Assembly (NCBI GenBank): GCA_000720375.1
Contig: JOAA01000042.1
Coordinates: forward strand, 1-64,000
Length of the DNA stretch: 64,000 nt
Direction: 5' to 3'
Source: Rhodococcus rhodnii
Lineage (GTDB): Bacteria > Actinomycetota > Actinomycetes > Mycobacteriales > Pseudonocardiaceae
Under the pieces are notes generated by a model. The model searched no databases. It worked only from the letters and a program-made list of their open reading frames with translations, and was not told where the DNA came from. A program made the position numbers and the translations under genes. This document shows, one piece after another, positions 1-7,989 of this stretch. Each line of letters starts with the position of its first letter. Position 1 is the first letter of the stretch.

Positions 1-368
1 AATGAGGGCTGAAGGAAAGGGGACTCCCCGGCTTCCTCCCCGAGCGCGCCGCAGGGGCCCCAAGTCAAATCAAGCCGCGGCGGGCACCAAAAGCTGGAAC
101 CCGAAGCCAAAGGACAGCAAGAGCCAAGCTGGAAGCCGAGTCAAAGGGCGCCGTCAATCAGGCCGGAAGCCCAAGCCAAAGGATACCGCCAAGAATCAGA
201 CGGAAGCCGAAGGATAGCGACAAGAACCAAGGCTGGCAGTCGAAGTTGAAGTGCAGCCACAAGGCCACACTGGAAGCCGAAGGGCACGCCAACCAAGGCT
301 GGAAGCCGAGGTTGAGCCACCTCAACTACCCTCGGTATAGTTCGGGCCCAAACGAGACGGGAGCCGGA
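1..368. repeat. Gene-free leader with degenerate ~33-bp tandem repeats
   Basis: No gene is supported here. From about 91 to 312 the sequence consists of roughly seven imperfect copies of a 28-38 bp unit built around GCTGGAAGCCGAAG followed by an A-rich GCCAAAG/CAAGAACC part. Copies start near 91, 126, 159, 197, 229, 265 and 295. The array ends about 55 bp before the decarboxylase start. Short GC palindromes (GGGGACTCCCC near 20-30, GGGGCCCC near 55-62) lie before it and could be the end of an upstream transcript. A Lys/Pro-rich reading frame through the repeats looks like a by-product of the repeats rather than a protein. Confidence 0.6.
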
Positions 369-1718
369 ATGGACCTGCGGCGGGCACTGAACCACGTGCT
401 GGACAACCATCGCAAATGGGTCGACCAGTTCGGCGACCGCCCAGACCACCCATCCCTGCACGTCACCGACGAGCAACTGGAAGCAACCCTGGACACCCTG
501 TCCGCCCGCCTCGCGATCAACTACCCCTTCTTCCACCCGCGTTACGCGGGCCAGATGCTCAAACCCCCACACCCCGCAGCAATCGCGGGCTACGTGGCCG
601 CCATGCTGATCAACCCGAACAACCACGCCCTCGACGGCGGCCCAGCCACCGCGAAGATGGAGCGAGAGGTCGTCAAACAACTCGCCACGATGTTCGGCTA
701 CGGCGAGCACCTCGGCCACCTGACCTCCAGCGGCACCATCGCCAACCTCGAAGCCCTTTTCGTGGCAAGGGAACTGCACCCCGAAAAAGGCGTCGCGTTC
801 AGTGTGGACAGTCACTACACCCACGGCCGGATGTGCGGCGTCCTCGGGATCGAAGGCACCAAGGTCAAGGTCGACAGCGCCGGCCGGATGGATCTCGACG
901 ACCTCAGGAAGGTCCTGGCAACCGGGAAGATCGGCACGGTCGTCGCCACAGCGGGCACGACTGGCCTCGGAGCCATCGACCCCGTGCACGAGATCGTCCA
1001 GATCGCCCGCGAGTACGGAACAAGGGTGCACGTCGACGCGGCCTACGGTGGTTTCTTCATCCTGGTCGACGACCTCGATCCGCTGCCGTGGCAAGCGATC
1101 AAGGATTGTGACTCCATCGTCGTCGACCCGCACAAGCACGGCCTGCAGCCTTACGGGTGCGGCGCGATCTTGTTCCGTGATCCCGCAGTGGGCCGCTTCT
1201 ACGCGCACGACTCGCCCTACACCTACTTCACCTCCGATGATCTGCACCCGGGTGAGATCAGCCTGGAATGCTCACGGTCGGGCGCGTCGGCTGCGGCGTT
1301 GTGGCTCACGTTCCAGCTCATTCCGCCCACTGTGGACGGTCTGGGCGCCGTGCTCGCCGCCGGTCGCCGGGCCGCTGTGCAGTGGGCCGACATGATCGAT
1401 GCCAGCGCCGAACTGGCCTTGTACCAACGGCCTGAGTTGGACATCGTCAGCTACTTCGGCACGGCTGGGACCATGAGCGAGATCGACGCGACCTCGCAAC
1501 GCGTCCTGCACGCAGGGATGTCCGCGGAGGTTGAGCCGGTGTTCCTCAGCGTGCTGTCTGTCGGGCGGGAGGACTTCGCCAGGCGCCATCCCGCCATCAG
1601 CGCCGATGCGGATCGGGCCAGGGTGCTGCGCAGTGTGTTGATGAAGCCGGAGTCCGAGCTTTATCTGGACACTCTGCACAGCCGGGTGATCGATCTGGTG
1701 GCTAGCCCGAACGGGTGA
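369..1718 (+). CDS. Group II PLP-dependent decarboxylase (aromatic amino acid/glutamate decarboxylase superfamily)
   Basis: The 449-residue protein has the group II decarboxylase fold type. The PLP-binding lysine is in DPHKHG (K256) and the Asp that contacts the pyridine nitrogen is in HVDAAYGG (D223). The family removes the alpha-carboxyl of an amino acid in the cytosol to give an amine; the substrate cannot be read from sequence. The ATG at 369 was chosen because it begins the conserved part (MDLRRAL) and has a GGGAG-type ribosome site; an upstream in-frame ATG at 246 would pull in repeat-derived sequence. The gene stands alone between the repeat tract and a small membrane protein. Confidence 0.85.
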   Translation: MDLRRALNHVLDNHRKWVDQFGDRPDHPSLHVTDEQLEATLDTLSARLAINYPFFHPRYAGQMLKPPHPAAIAGYVAAMLINPNNHALDGGPATAKMEREVVKQLATMFGYGEHLGHLTSSGTIANLEALFVARELHPEKGVAFSVDSHYTHGRMCGVLGIEGTKVKVDSAGRMDLDDLRKVLATGKIGTVVATAGTTGLGAIDPVHEIVQIAREYGTRVHVDAAYGGFFILVDDLDPLPWQAIKDCDSIVVDPHKHGLQPYGCGAILFRDPAVGRFYAHDSPYTYFTSDDLHPGEISLECSRSGASAAALWLTFQLIPPTVDGLGAVLAAGRRAAVQWADMIDASAELALYQRPELDIVSYFGTAGTMSEIDATSQRVLHAGMSAEVEPVFLSVLSVGREDFARRHPAISADADRARVLRSVLMKPESELYLDTLHSRVIDLVASPNG

Positions 1719-1762
1719 GGTACGACCTGCGATCAGTTCGGTCAAGCGGGATGATTCCGGCT

Positions 1763-2107
1763 ATGACGAACCCCGAAACCCCGCCGACCGACGAGATCCC
1801 GGTCCAGGAACCGCCGACGGACACCGCCGCGGCCAAGGACGCCAGCGGTTCGGTGACCAGGGCGACCCGGACCAGCGGGACGTGGATCGCGGTCATCGTC
1901 GCCACGATTATCCTGGTCTTCCTGCTGATCTTCATTCTGGCGAACCTGACTTCGGTCACCGTCAGCTTCCTCGGCATGTCCGGCCAGCTACCCCTTGGCG
2001 TCGCGTTGCTCTTCGCCGCGATCAGTGGCGCGCTGCTCGTCGCCCTGGTCGGCGCGGCCCGGATTTTGCAGCTACGGCGACGCGTGCGGCGTGCGGGTAA
2101 GTCCTAG
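1763..2107 (+). CDS. LapA-domain (DUF1049-like) small membrane protein
   Basis: About 114 residues. An acidic, Pro/Thr-rich cytoplasmic N-terminus is followed by two transmembrane helices (WIAVIVATIILVFLLIFILANL and a second from GVALLFAAISGALLVALVGAA) and a basic RRRVRR tail. This is the arrangement of the lipopolysaccharide-assembly A domain family, common in actinobacteria without a defined role. The start is uncertain: ATG 1763 is preferred, ATG 1751 (four residues longer) is possible. It follows the decarboxylase closely and may be co-transcribed. Confidence 0.7.
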   Translation: MTNPETPPTDEIPVQEPPTDTAAAKDASGSVTRATRTSGTWIAVIVATIILVFLLIFILANLTSVTVSFLGMSGQLPLGVALLFAAISGALLVALVGAARILQLRRRVRRAGKS

Positions 2108-2134
2108 CCGACTGTTCCTCAAGGCCGGTGAAGG

Positions 2135-3835
2135 TCAGCCGCATTCGCGGATGATCTGGTCGTTGACCGCGCGCACCTCTTGGAAGTCCATTTTGGCCAC
2201 TCGACGGTCGTAGGTGAGAAACCCGTTCACCTCGTGCTCCACGTCGGTGATCTGGGTGTAGATCGAACCGCTGAGGCTGTTGGCCAGTGCCACTTCGAGC
2301 ACGTCACGCTGGTTCTCGACATAGCGCTTGGTCAGCGCCGTGACGTCCGGTGTCATCTCGTACGCGTGGCCGTCGTCGAACCACATGTGGCCTTCGACTT
2401 CGAGGCCGAGGCCGCCGTGCTCGCCGTCGATGGCGATTCTGGCCGAGTCGGGCACGGGCTTGGCCGGGCCGACGTACTCGTGCAGGTCGATCACGTCACC
2501 ATGACCCGAGTCGCCGAACGAATCGGTGAGGTTGTAGCCGCTGTGCGCGTCGACGATGCGCGTCGGGTCGAGCGCTTTCACCTCGTCGGCGATGCGGCCG
2601 GTGTCCTCCAGGGACCATTCGCCCCACCCCTCGTTGAAGGGGATCCAGCCGACGATCGACGTCCAGTTCTTCTTCTGCGAGACCAGTTCGTGCAACTCGG
2701 CCTCGAACTGGCGCTGCGCGTCGGCGGGCGGACGGCCGAGCCTGGTCGACGGCATGTCCTGCCAGACCAATAGCCCCAGCCGGTCGGCGTGGTGGTACCA
2801 GCGGTCCGGCTCGGTCTTGATGTGCTTACGAACCGTGTTGAAACCCAGAACCTTGTGCTGTTCCAGGTCGAACCGCAGCGCCTCGTCGGTCGGCGCGGTG
2901 TAGATCCCGTCCGGCCAGTAGCCCTGGTCTAATGTGGACAGTAGGAACAGTGGCTCGCCGTTCAGGGTGAACCGCAGCCGTCCGTGCTCGTCCGGCTTCA
3001 TGCCGAACTCGCGCATGCCGAAGTAGGACGTGACTCGATCGCCTTGCGGCAACACGACTTCGAGGTCGTAGAGGAACGGGGAATCCGGCGACCACAGCTT
3101 GGGCTGGGGAACGGGGACTTCCACAGTGGAGGTTCCGCTTTTGCGGCTGACCAAGGAATCGCCGGCCCGCACGGTCACTTCGAAGGACGTGTCCGGTCCG
3201 GCGATGTGCACGGTCAGCGTCAGCGATTCCCTGTCCAGCGAGGGAACCATGTCCAGCGAGACGATGTGCGTTTCGGGCACGGGTTCCAGCCATACGGTCT
3301 GCCAGATGCCGGACGCGCCCTCGTAAAAGATGCCGCGGTCGGGAACGAGCCGCTGTTTGCCGACCGGCTGCCAGGTGGCGTCGGCGCGGTCCTCGACTCC
3401 GACGATCAGCTCCTGGGGGCCGTCCGCGCGCAGCGCATCGGTGACGTCGAACGAGAAGGACCCGTAACCGCCCTGGTGCGAGCCGACTTCCTGGCCGTTG
3501 ACGTAGACGGTCGCCCGATAGTCCACGGCTCCGAAATGCAGCAGAACTCGGTCATTCCAGGCGGGCGGTACGTCGAAGGTGCGGCGGTACCACATGTAGT
3601 CCTCATGCCGGGCAATACCGGACAAAGCGGACTCAATGGGAAACGGGACAAGGACCCGCTCAGGCAGCGTTCTACCGAACGGCGGCTGCTCGTCGGCCGT
3701 GGCGGAGGTGAACTCCCAGACTCCGTTGAGGTTCAGCCAGTCCGCCCGGACCAGCTGTGGTCTGGGGTATTCGGGCAGTGTGCTGGTGGGAGAGACCGAG
3801 TGGGTCCATGGCGTGGTCAGTTTGAGGTCGGCCAT
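2135..3835 (-). CDS. Glycoside hydrolase family 2 (beta-galactosidase/beta-glucuronidase type)
   Basis: The 566-residue protein has the GH2 order: jelly-roll sugar-binding domain (about 35-185), immunoglobulin-like domain (190-280) and TIM barrel (285-566). The acid/base glutamate is in PFNEGWGEW (E402) and the likely nucleophile is in DGEHGG (E472). GH2 enzymes hydrolyse terminal beta-galactosides, glucuronides or mannosides; specificity is not readable. No signal peptide is visible, so it probably acts in the cytosol. ATG 3835 is preferred because GGGGGTGAT lies at proper spacing; ATG 3847 adds four residues. The promoter lies in the repeat element that separates it from the divergent CPBP gene. 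Confidence 0.85.
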   Translation of the reverse strand: MADLKLTTPWTHSVSPTSTLPEYPRPQLVRADWLNLNGVWEFTSATADEQPPFGRTLPERVLVPFPIESALSGIARHEDYMWYRRTFDVPPAWNDRVLLHFGAVDYRATVYVNGQEVGSHQGGYGSFSFDVTDALRADGPQELIVGVEDRADATWQPVGKQRLVPDRGIFYEGASGIWQTVWLEPVPETHIVSLDMVPSLDRESLTLTVHIAGPDTSFEVTVRAGDSLVSRKSGTSTVEVPVPQPKLWSPDSPFLYDLEVVLPQGDRVTSYFGMREFGMKPDEHGRLRFTLNGEPLFLLSTLDQGYWPDGIYTAPTDEALRFDLEQHKVLGFNTVRKHIKTEPDRWYHHADRLGLLVWQDMPSTRLGRPPADAQRQFEAELHELVSQKKNWTSIVGWIPFNEGWGEWSLEDTGRIADEVKALDPTRIVDAHSGYNLTDSFGDSGHGDVIDLHEYVGPAKPVPDSARIAIDGEHGGLGLEVEGHMWFDDGHAYEMTPDVTALTKRYVENQRDVLEVALANSLSGSIYTQITDVEHEVNGFLTYDRRVAKMDFQEVRAVNDQIIRECG

Positions 3836-3856
3836 TGTCCAGTCCATCACCCCCGA

Positions 3857-4210
3857 AGCTACCGCGTGTCCCACCCTCCAGCACACCGTGTCCACCACTC
3901 GGGCACGGTGAGTTGCACGTTCCGGCACACCGAGTTGTGCTTTCCGCCACACCGAAATCCCCCGCCAAGGCCGGACGGAGATTTCGAGGTGTCAGAGCAG
4001 AGATTTCATGGTGCAGGAAAGGGCATTTGATGGTGCTGGAAGGGGGCTTCGTGGTGGCGGAGCCCGTGTTTCGTGGGGGAGGAGCGTTTGATGGTGCTGG
4101 GAGGCGGATTTGATGGTGCCAGGAGGGGGATATTCGGGGTGTTGGAGCGGGGGTTTCATAGTGCTGGAAGGGGGATTTCATGGTGCTGGAGTGGTGGACA
4201 CGCGGTGGCT
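3857..4210. repeat. Intergenic element: divergent 22-bp tandem repeats bounded by 26-bp inverted repeats
   Basis: The whole spacer between the divergent GH2 and CPBP genes is repetitive. On the plus strand, from about 3977 to 4197, ten or so copies of a 22-bp unit (consensus GGGATTTCATGGTGCTGGAA) follow one another; the TTT element recurs at 3982, 4004, 4026, 4048, 4069, 4087, 4109, 4131, 4154 and 4176. On the minus strand, from 3962 down to about 3870, four related 22-bp units run the other way. The outer ends, 3857-3882 and 4185-4210, match as an inverted repeat at 22 of 26 positions. No open reading frame of note lies inside. Confidence 0.85.
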
Positions 4211-4239
4211 GAGAAGATCGTCAGCGGGATGTTCGTAGC

Positions 4240-4923
4240 TTGGGGATCGTGGCTGTGCAGACGGTGGCGCTAGGTGCCGAGATCACCAACCGGCGGAGGG
4301 CATATCTCCTCGCCGAGTTCGTCGTGCTGTTCTTCGGCACGATCGCGGCCTTCGCCGCGTTCGCCCAGGGCGTGAGCCCGATTCCGTTCCTCGTCGCGCT
4401 CGGCGTCGGCTCCGTGGTGTACCTGGTGCGGCAGAAGAGCTTCGACCGCAAGGACTTCCTGCGTTCCGAGGCGGTACGCGGGCAGTTGCGGCCGATGCTC
4501 GGGCTGTGGGCGGTCGCGGCCATTGTCGCCGTGGTCGCCGTCGCGATTCTGCTGCCCGACGACCTGTTCGGTCTGCCCGCCGGCAACCCGTGGCTGTGGC
4601 TGGCCATCGCCATCGGTTATCCGCTGCTCAGCGTGTATCCGCAGGAGCTGATCTTCCGGGCTTTCATGTTCCACCGCTACGCCGCGGTGTTCGGCACCGG
4701 CACGGGCATGATCATCGCCAGTGCGGCCGCGTTCGGGTTCGCGCACATCATCTTCGGCAACTGGTTCGCCGTGGTCGCGACCACTGTGGGCGGTCTGCTG
4801 TTCGCTTCGCGGTACGCCCGCAGCCGGTCGTTGCTCGCGGTGTCCATCGAGCACGGGCTCTACGGCGTGCTGATCTTCACCGTCGGCCTCGGCCAGTTCG
4901 TCTATCACGGCGCCAATTCCTGA
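4240..4923 (+). CDS. CPBP family intramembrane protease (CAAX-type/Abi)
   Basis: The 227-residue polytopic membrane protein has the three CPBP motifs: QELIFR near residue 145, FGFAH near 168 and SIEHG near 205. The family contains membrane glutamic/metal-type proteases such as Rce1 homologues; bacterial members act in CAAX-like cleavage, bacteriocin immunity or regulated proteolysis. The usual motif 1 is EExxxR; here the first Glu is Gln and only the second remains, so activity is not certain. The start is ambiguous: TTG 4240 is given, GTG 4249 is possible. The gene sits directly downstream of the 22-bp repeat element. Confidence 0.75.
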   Translation: MGIVAVQTVALGAEITNRRRAYLLAEFVVLFFGTIAAFAAFAQGVSPIPFLVALGVGSVVYLVRQKSFDRKDFLRSEAVRGQLRPMLGLWAVAAIVAVVAVAILLPDDLFGLPAGNPWLWLAIAIGYPLLSVYPQELIFRAFMFHRYAAVFGTGTGMIIASAAAFGFAHIIFGNWFAVVATTVGGLLFASRYARSRSLLAVSIEHGLYGVLIFTVGLGQFVYHGANS

Positions 4924-4958
4924 CAACTTCCTGACATCGGGCTGCCATGCTGGCCGCC

Positions 4959-5927
4959 ATGATCAGAAAAACGATCGTGTGCGGCTTGGCTTTCGCCGCC
5001 GTGCTGGGTGTCGCGTCGCCGGTTTGGGCCTCTACATCGGACGCCGTCGTGCACGACATCTCCGCCGACGAGCAGAAAGCCGTCAAGGGCTACTGGACCG
5101 CCGAGCGGATCGGCAAGATGGAGTCCGATCCGCCGACCAACGATCCGCTTCAGGAAAGCCCAGCCGGGGCGGGTTTCCGGCAGGCAACCGCTGCGGACAA
5201 GTCGATCGGCAGGCTGTTCTTCGTCGACCGGGACGGCGCCGACAGCAGTTGCACGGCCACCATCGTGCCCAGCGCAGGTCGTTCGGTCGCGGTGACGGCC
5301 GGGCACTGCGTGCACGGGTTCGACCTGATCGGCAACGATCCGCAGTGGACGACGAAACTGCTGTTCGTGCCCGGTTTCCGGGACAACACCACGCCGTTCG
5401 GCGCGTTCCCGGTCAGGTCTGTCGTGGTGCACGGCCAGTGGGTCGCCGACGACCAGAAATCCAACTACGACCAGGCATTCCTGGTGCTCAGTGAGCGTGT
5501 CCCCGGTGTGCCACAAGGCATTGCGTTCGACCAACGCCCTGATCAAGCTGTGCAGCAGTTCGGATACCCACGGGCGACGGCGGCGCCGGGTTTGCAGGGC
5601 AGGCCGGAGTTCATCGGCATGCGACTGGCCCGGTGCTGGGGCACGGCCGTCAAATCCCCTGGATATCCGGGGTTTCCGCCGGAGGACCTCTGGGGCGCGG
5701 CGTGCCAGATGGGCGGCGGTTCCAGTGGCGGGCCGCGGATCGCGCACTTCGCTGAGCCCGTCGGACTCGGCGTCGTGGTCGGCGTGAACGCGCAGAGCTC
5801 GTACATCGACAACGCCGGGAAGTACTGCACGCAACCCGTTGCGGGGCAGTGCACCCGGCACCTGGTCGGCCCGCAGTTCACCAAGAAGATCACGCAACCG
5901 CTCTACACCAGGGCGTTGCTGGGCTGA
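4959..5927 (+). CDS. Secreted trypsin-like (S1/V8-type) serine protease
   Basis: The 322-residue precursor has a signal peptide (MIRKT then a hydrophobic core, cleavage near VWA-ST) and the S1 catalytic triad: His in TAGHC (H116), Asp in NYDQAF (D171) and Ser in GGSSGG (S256). Two further cysteines around 226 and 249 probably form a disulfide. The spacing resembles extracellular glutamyl-endopeptidase-like proteases of actinomycetes. A pro-region of about 70 residues precedes the protease domain. ATG 4959 gives a standard signal peptide; ATG 4947 would add four residues. Confidence 0.85.
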   Translation: MIRKTIVCGLAFAAVLGVASPVWASTSDAVVHDISADEQKAVKGYWTAERIGKMESDPPTNDPLQESPAGAGFRQATAADKSIGRLFFVDRDGADSSCTATIVPSAGRSVAVTAGHCVHGFDLIGNDPQWTTKLLFVPGFRDNTTPFGAFPVRSVVVHGQWVADDQKSNYDQAFLVLSERVPGVPQGIAFDQRPDQAVQQFGYPRATAAPGLQGRPEFIGMRLARCWGTAVKSPGYPGFPPEDLWGAACQMGGGSSGGPRIAHFAEPVGLGVVVGVNAQSSYIDNAGKYCTQPVAGQCTRHLVGPQFTKKITQPLYTRALLG

Positions 5928-5972
5928 CTCACGTCCAGGTTCGGCTCGGCGAGCCTGGGGTAGCCAGTCCGT

Positions 5973-6848
5973 ATGGGGATATTCGCCGGGTTCGAGCTCG
6001 ACTTGATCGAGGGCGCTGGAGCGCGGTTGCGAGTCCGGCACGGCGGCACGGGATCGCCTGTCGTGCTGCTGCACGGACATCCGAGAACGCACACGACCTG
6101 GCACCGCGTGGCCCCGCAGCTCGCTCATGATCACTACGTTGTCTGCCCTGACCTGCGTGGATACGGTCAGTCCGACAAGCCGACCAGTGCCGATGACCAT
6201 GCGCCGTACTCGAAACGCGCGATGGCGGAGGACATCGTGGCGATCATGCGCGAGCTCGGCCACCAGCGGTTCGCGGTCGTCGGGCATGACCGTGGCGCCT
6301 ACGTGGCCTACCGGGCCGCGCTCGACCACCCGGACGTGGTGACCAAGCTGGTCGTGATCGACATCGTCCCCACCGCCGAGGCGCTCGAACGATGTGACGC
6401 CGGATTCGCCAAGGAATGGTGGCACTGGTTCTTCTTCGGGCAGACCGCCAAACCGGCCGAGCGGGTGATCACGGCCGACCCGGAGACCTGGTACAACGCC
6501 TGGACGGTGAACTCGCCCGACCGGCTGGGGCCGGAGAACCACGCCGATTTCCTCGCCGCGATCCGTGATCCGGCGACAGTGCACGCGATGGTCGAGGACT
6601 ACCGGGCCAATCTCGGCATCGACCGGATCAACGACGAGGCAGACCGTGCCGTGGGCAAGCAGATCACGTGTCCGGCGATGATGTTGTGGTCGCTGCGCGA
6701 CGACATGGAGCAGCTCTACGGCGATCCGCTGGAGATCTGGAAACCGTGGTGCCCGCACATCGTCGGGCACGGCATCGACTCCGGTCATCACGTCGCCGAG
6801 GAAAATCCCGATCAGCTCGCCCGCGACCTGCTGGCGTTCCTCGGCTGA
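5973..6848 (+). CDS. Alpha/beta hydrolase, haloacetate dehalogenase-like
   Basis: The 291-residue cytosolic protein has the alpha/beta-hydrolase fold: oxyanion HGHPRTHTTW near 34-43, an Asp nucleophile in GHDRGA (D106) and a catalytic His in GHHVAE near the C-terminus. An Asp nucleophile followed by Arg (HDRG) is typical of fluoroacetate/haloacetate dehalogenases and some epoxide hydrolases, which attack C-halogen or epoxide carbon through an ester intermediate. The Arg-rich LRGYGQSDKP segment after strand 4 fits too. The exact substrate is not readable. It is followed by an aldo/keto reductase gene that has its own operators. Confidence 0.8.
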   Translation: MGIFAGFELDLIEGAGARLRVRHGGTGSPVVLLHGHPRTHTTWHRVAPQLAHDHYVVCPDLRGYGQSDKPTSADDHAPYSKRAMAEDIVAIMRELGHQRFAVVGHDRGAYVAYRAALDHPDVVTKLVVIDIVPTAEALERCDAGFAKEWWHWFFFGQTAKPAERVITADPETWYNAWTVNSPDRLGPENHADFLAAIRDPATVHAMVEDYRANLGIDRINDEADRAVGKQITCPAMMLWSLRDDMEQLYGDPLEIWKPWCPHIVGHGIDSGHHVAEENPDQLARDLLAFLG

Positions 6849-6850
6849 GG

Positions 6851-6907
6851 ATTGGACTTGCCGGTCCATTTTTTGCCAGGCACGCTGAATGGACCAGCTA
6901 GTCCATT
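6851..6907. promoter_or_regulatory. Pair of 20-bp palindromic operators upstream of the aldo/keto reductase
   Basis: Two related 20-bp dyads lie 37 bp apart. The first, 6851-6870, has arms ATTGGAC and GTCCATT; the second, 6888-6907, has arms AATGGAC and GTCCATT around a CAGCTA centre. The second ends just before the ribosome site GAGGTGA (6910-6916). The size and symmetry are those of a dimeric TetR-like repressor site, duplicated. The cognate regulator is not adjacent. Confidence 0.65.
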
Positions 6908-6924
6908 CACGAGGTGAGAACCAG

Positions 6925-7986
6925 ATGCAGTACTACCTGCTCGGCAAGTCGGGTCTGCGGGTCAGCAGGCTCGCGTTGGGCACGATGAACTTCGGCACGC
7001 GGGGCTACCACGCGGCGTACGGCAAGACCGAGGACGAGGTCCGGCCGATCCTGCGGAGCTACCTGGACGCGGGCGGCAACTTCGTCGACACGGCCGACTT
7101 CTACACCGCCGGCCACAGTGAGGAGATCATCGGCAAGCTGCTCGAGGAAACCGGTGTGCGGGACCGGGTCGTGCTGACGACCAAGTTCACCAACACCGTC
7201 GACCCCACCGATCCCAACGCCGGTGGCAACGGCCGCAAGCACATGATCAAGGCGGTCGAGGACTCCCTGAAGAGACTGCGTACCGACTACATCGACCTGT
7301 TCCTGCTGCACATCTGGGATCGGATGACGCCGGTCGAGGAGGTCGTCCGCACCTTCGACGACCTCGTCCGCGCGGGAAAGATCCGGTACGCGGGGATGTC
7401 CGACGTGCCGAGCTGGTACGCCGCGCGCGCCCAGACGTACGCCGAAGCACACGGGCTGACCCCGATGATCGGCCTGCAGCTGCCGTATTCGTTGATAGCT
7501 CGGGACATCGAGCTCGAATACGTGTCGCTGGCTCAGAACCTGGGCATGGGCATCATCGGCTTCGGGCCGGTCGCCGGCGGCGTGCTCACCGGCAAGTACC
7601 GGCCGTCCAAGGACGGCCTCGACGGCGACGGCCGCCTCGTCAACAGCCCTGGTTACCGGGCGCTCGGTGACCGCGAGTGGCAGATCGTCGCCGCCGTCGA
7701 GAAGGTCGCCGACGGGCTGGGCCGCAGCATGGCCCAGGTCGCGATCAACTGGGCGGCGACCCAGCCGGGCATCGCCGCCGCGCTGATCGGCGCGAGCAGC
7801 GCCGACCAGCTGACGAGCAACATGGCCGCGCTGGACTTCGAGATCCCAGCGGACGCACGTCAGCTGCTCGACGAGGCCAGCGCCCTGACTTTGCCTGGGC
7901 CGTATGCCTTGTTCCACCCGGCCGCCCAGGCGGAGTTCATCGGCCCGAACGTGGGCGACAAGCCCGCTGGGTACTGGGTCAGCTGA
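6925..7986 (+). CDS. Aldo/keto reductase
   Basis: The 353-residue protein has the (beta/alpha)8 aldo/keto reductase fold with NADPH dependence expected. The catalytic tetrad is visible as Asp in FVDTADFY, the Tyr in the same segment, Lys in TTKFTN and His in LFLLHIWD; the C-terminal GASSADQL motif binds the cofactor 2'-phosphate region. The length and the loop carrying GGVLTGKYRP match the YajO/Tas-like subgroup. ATG 6925 is chosen because GAGGTGA stands seven bases upstream. The duplicated operator in its leader suggests induction by a small molecule. Confidence 0.85.
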   Translation: MQYYLLGKSGLRVSRLALGTMNFGTRGYHAAYGKTEDEVRPILRSYLDAGGNFVDTADFYTAGHSEEIIGKLLEETGVRDRVVLTTKFTNTVDPTDPNAGGNGRKHMIKAVEDSLKRLRTDYIDLFLLHIWDRMTPVEEVVRTFDDLVRAGKIRYAGMSDVPSWYAARAQTYAEAHGLTPMIGLQLPYSLIARDIELEYVSLAQNLGMGIIGFGPVAGGVLTGKYRPSKDGLDGDGRLVNSPGYRALGDREWQIVAAVEKVADGLGRSMAQVAINWAATQPGIAAALIGASSADQLTSNMAALDFEIPADARQLLDEASALTLPGPYALFHPAAQAEFIGPNVGDKPAGYWVS

Positions 7987-7989
7987 CAG

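Noticed and set aside
2..217. A Lys/Pro-rich 71-codon reading frame at the window start
   Set aside because: It runs through the degenerate repeats, has no ribosome site or family likeness, and its composition follows from the repeat unit.
3977..4197. CRISPR array
   Set aside because: The 22-bp units follow each other directly without unique spacers, and there are no cas genes.
4905..6869. A 654-codon minus-strand frame opposite the S1 protease and hydrolase
   Set aside because: It is antisense to two genes with clear catalytic motifs; long antisense frames are expected in GC-rich DNA.
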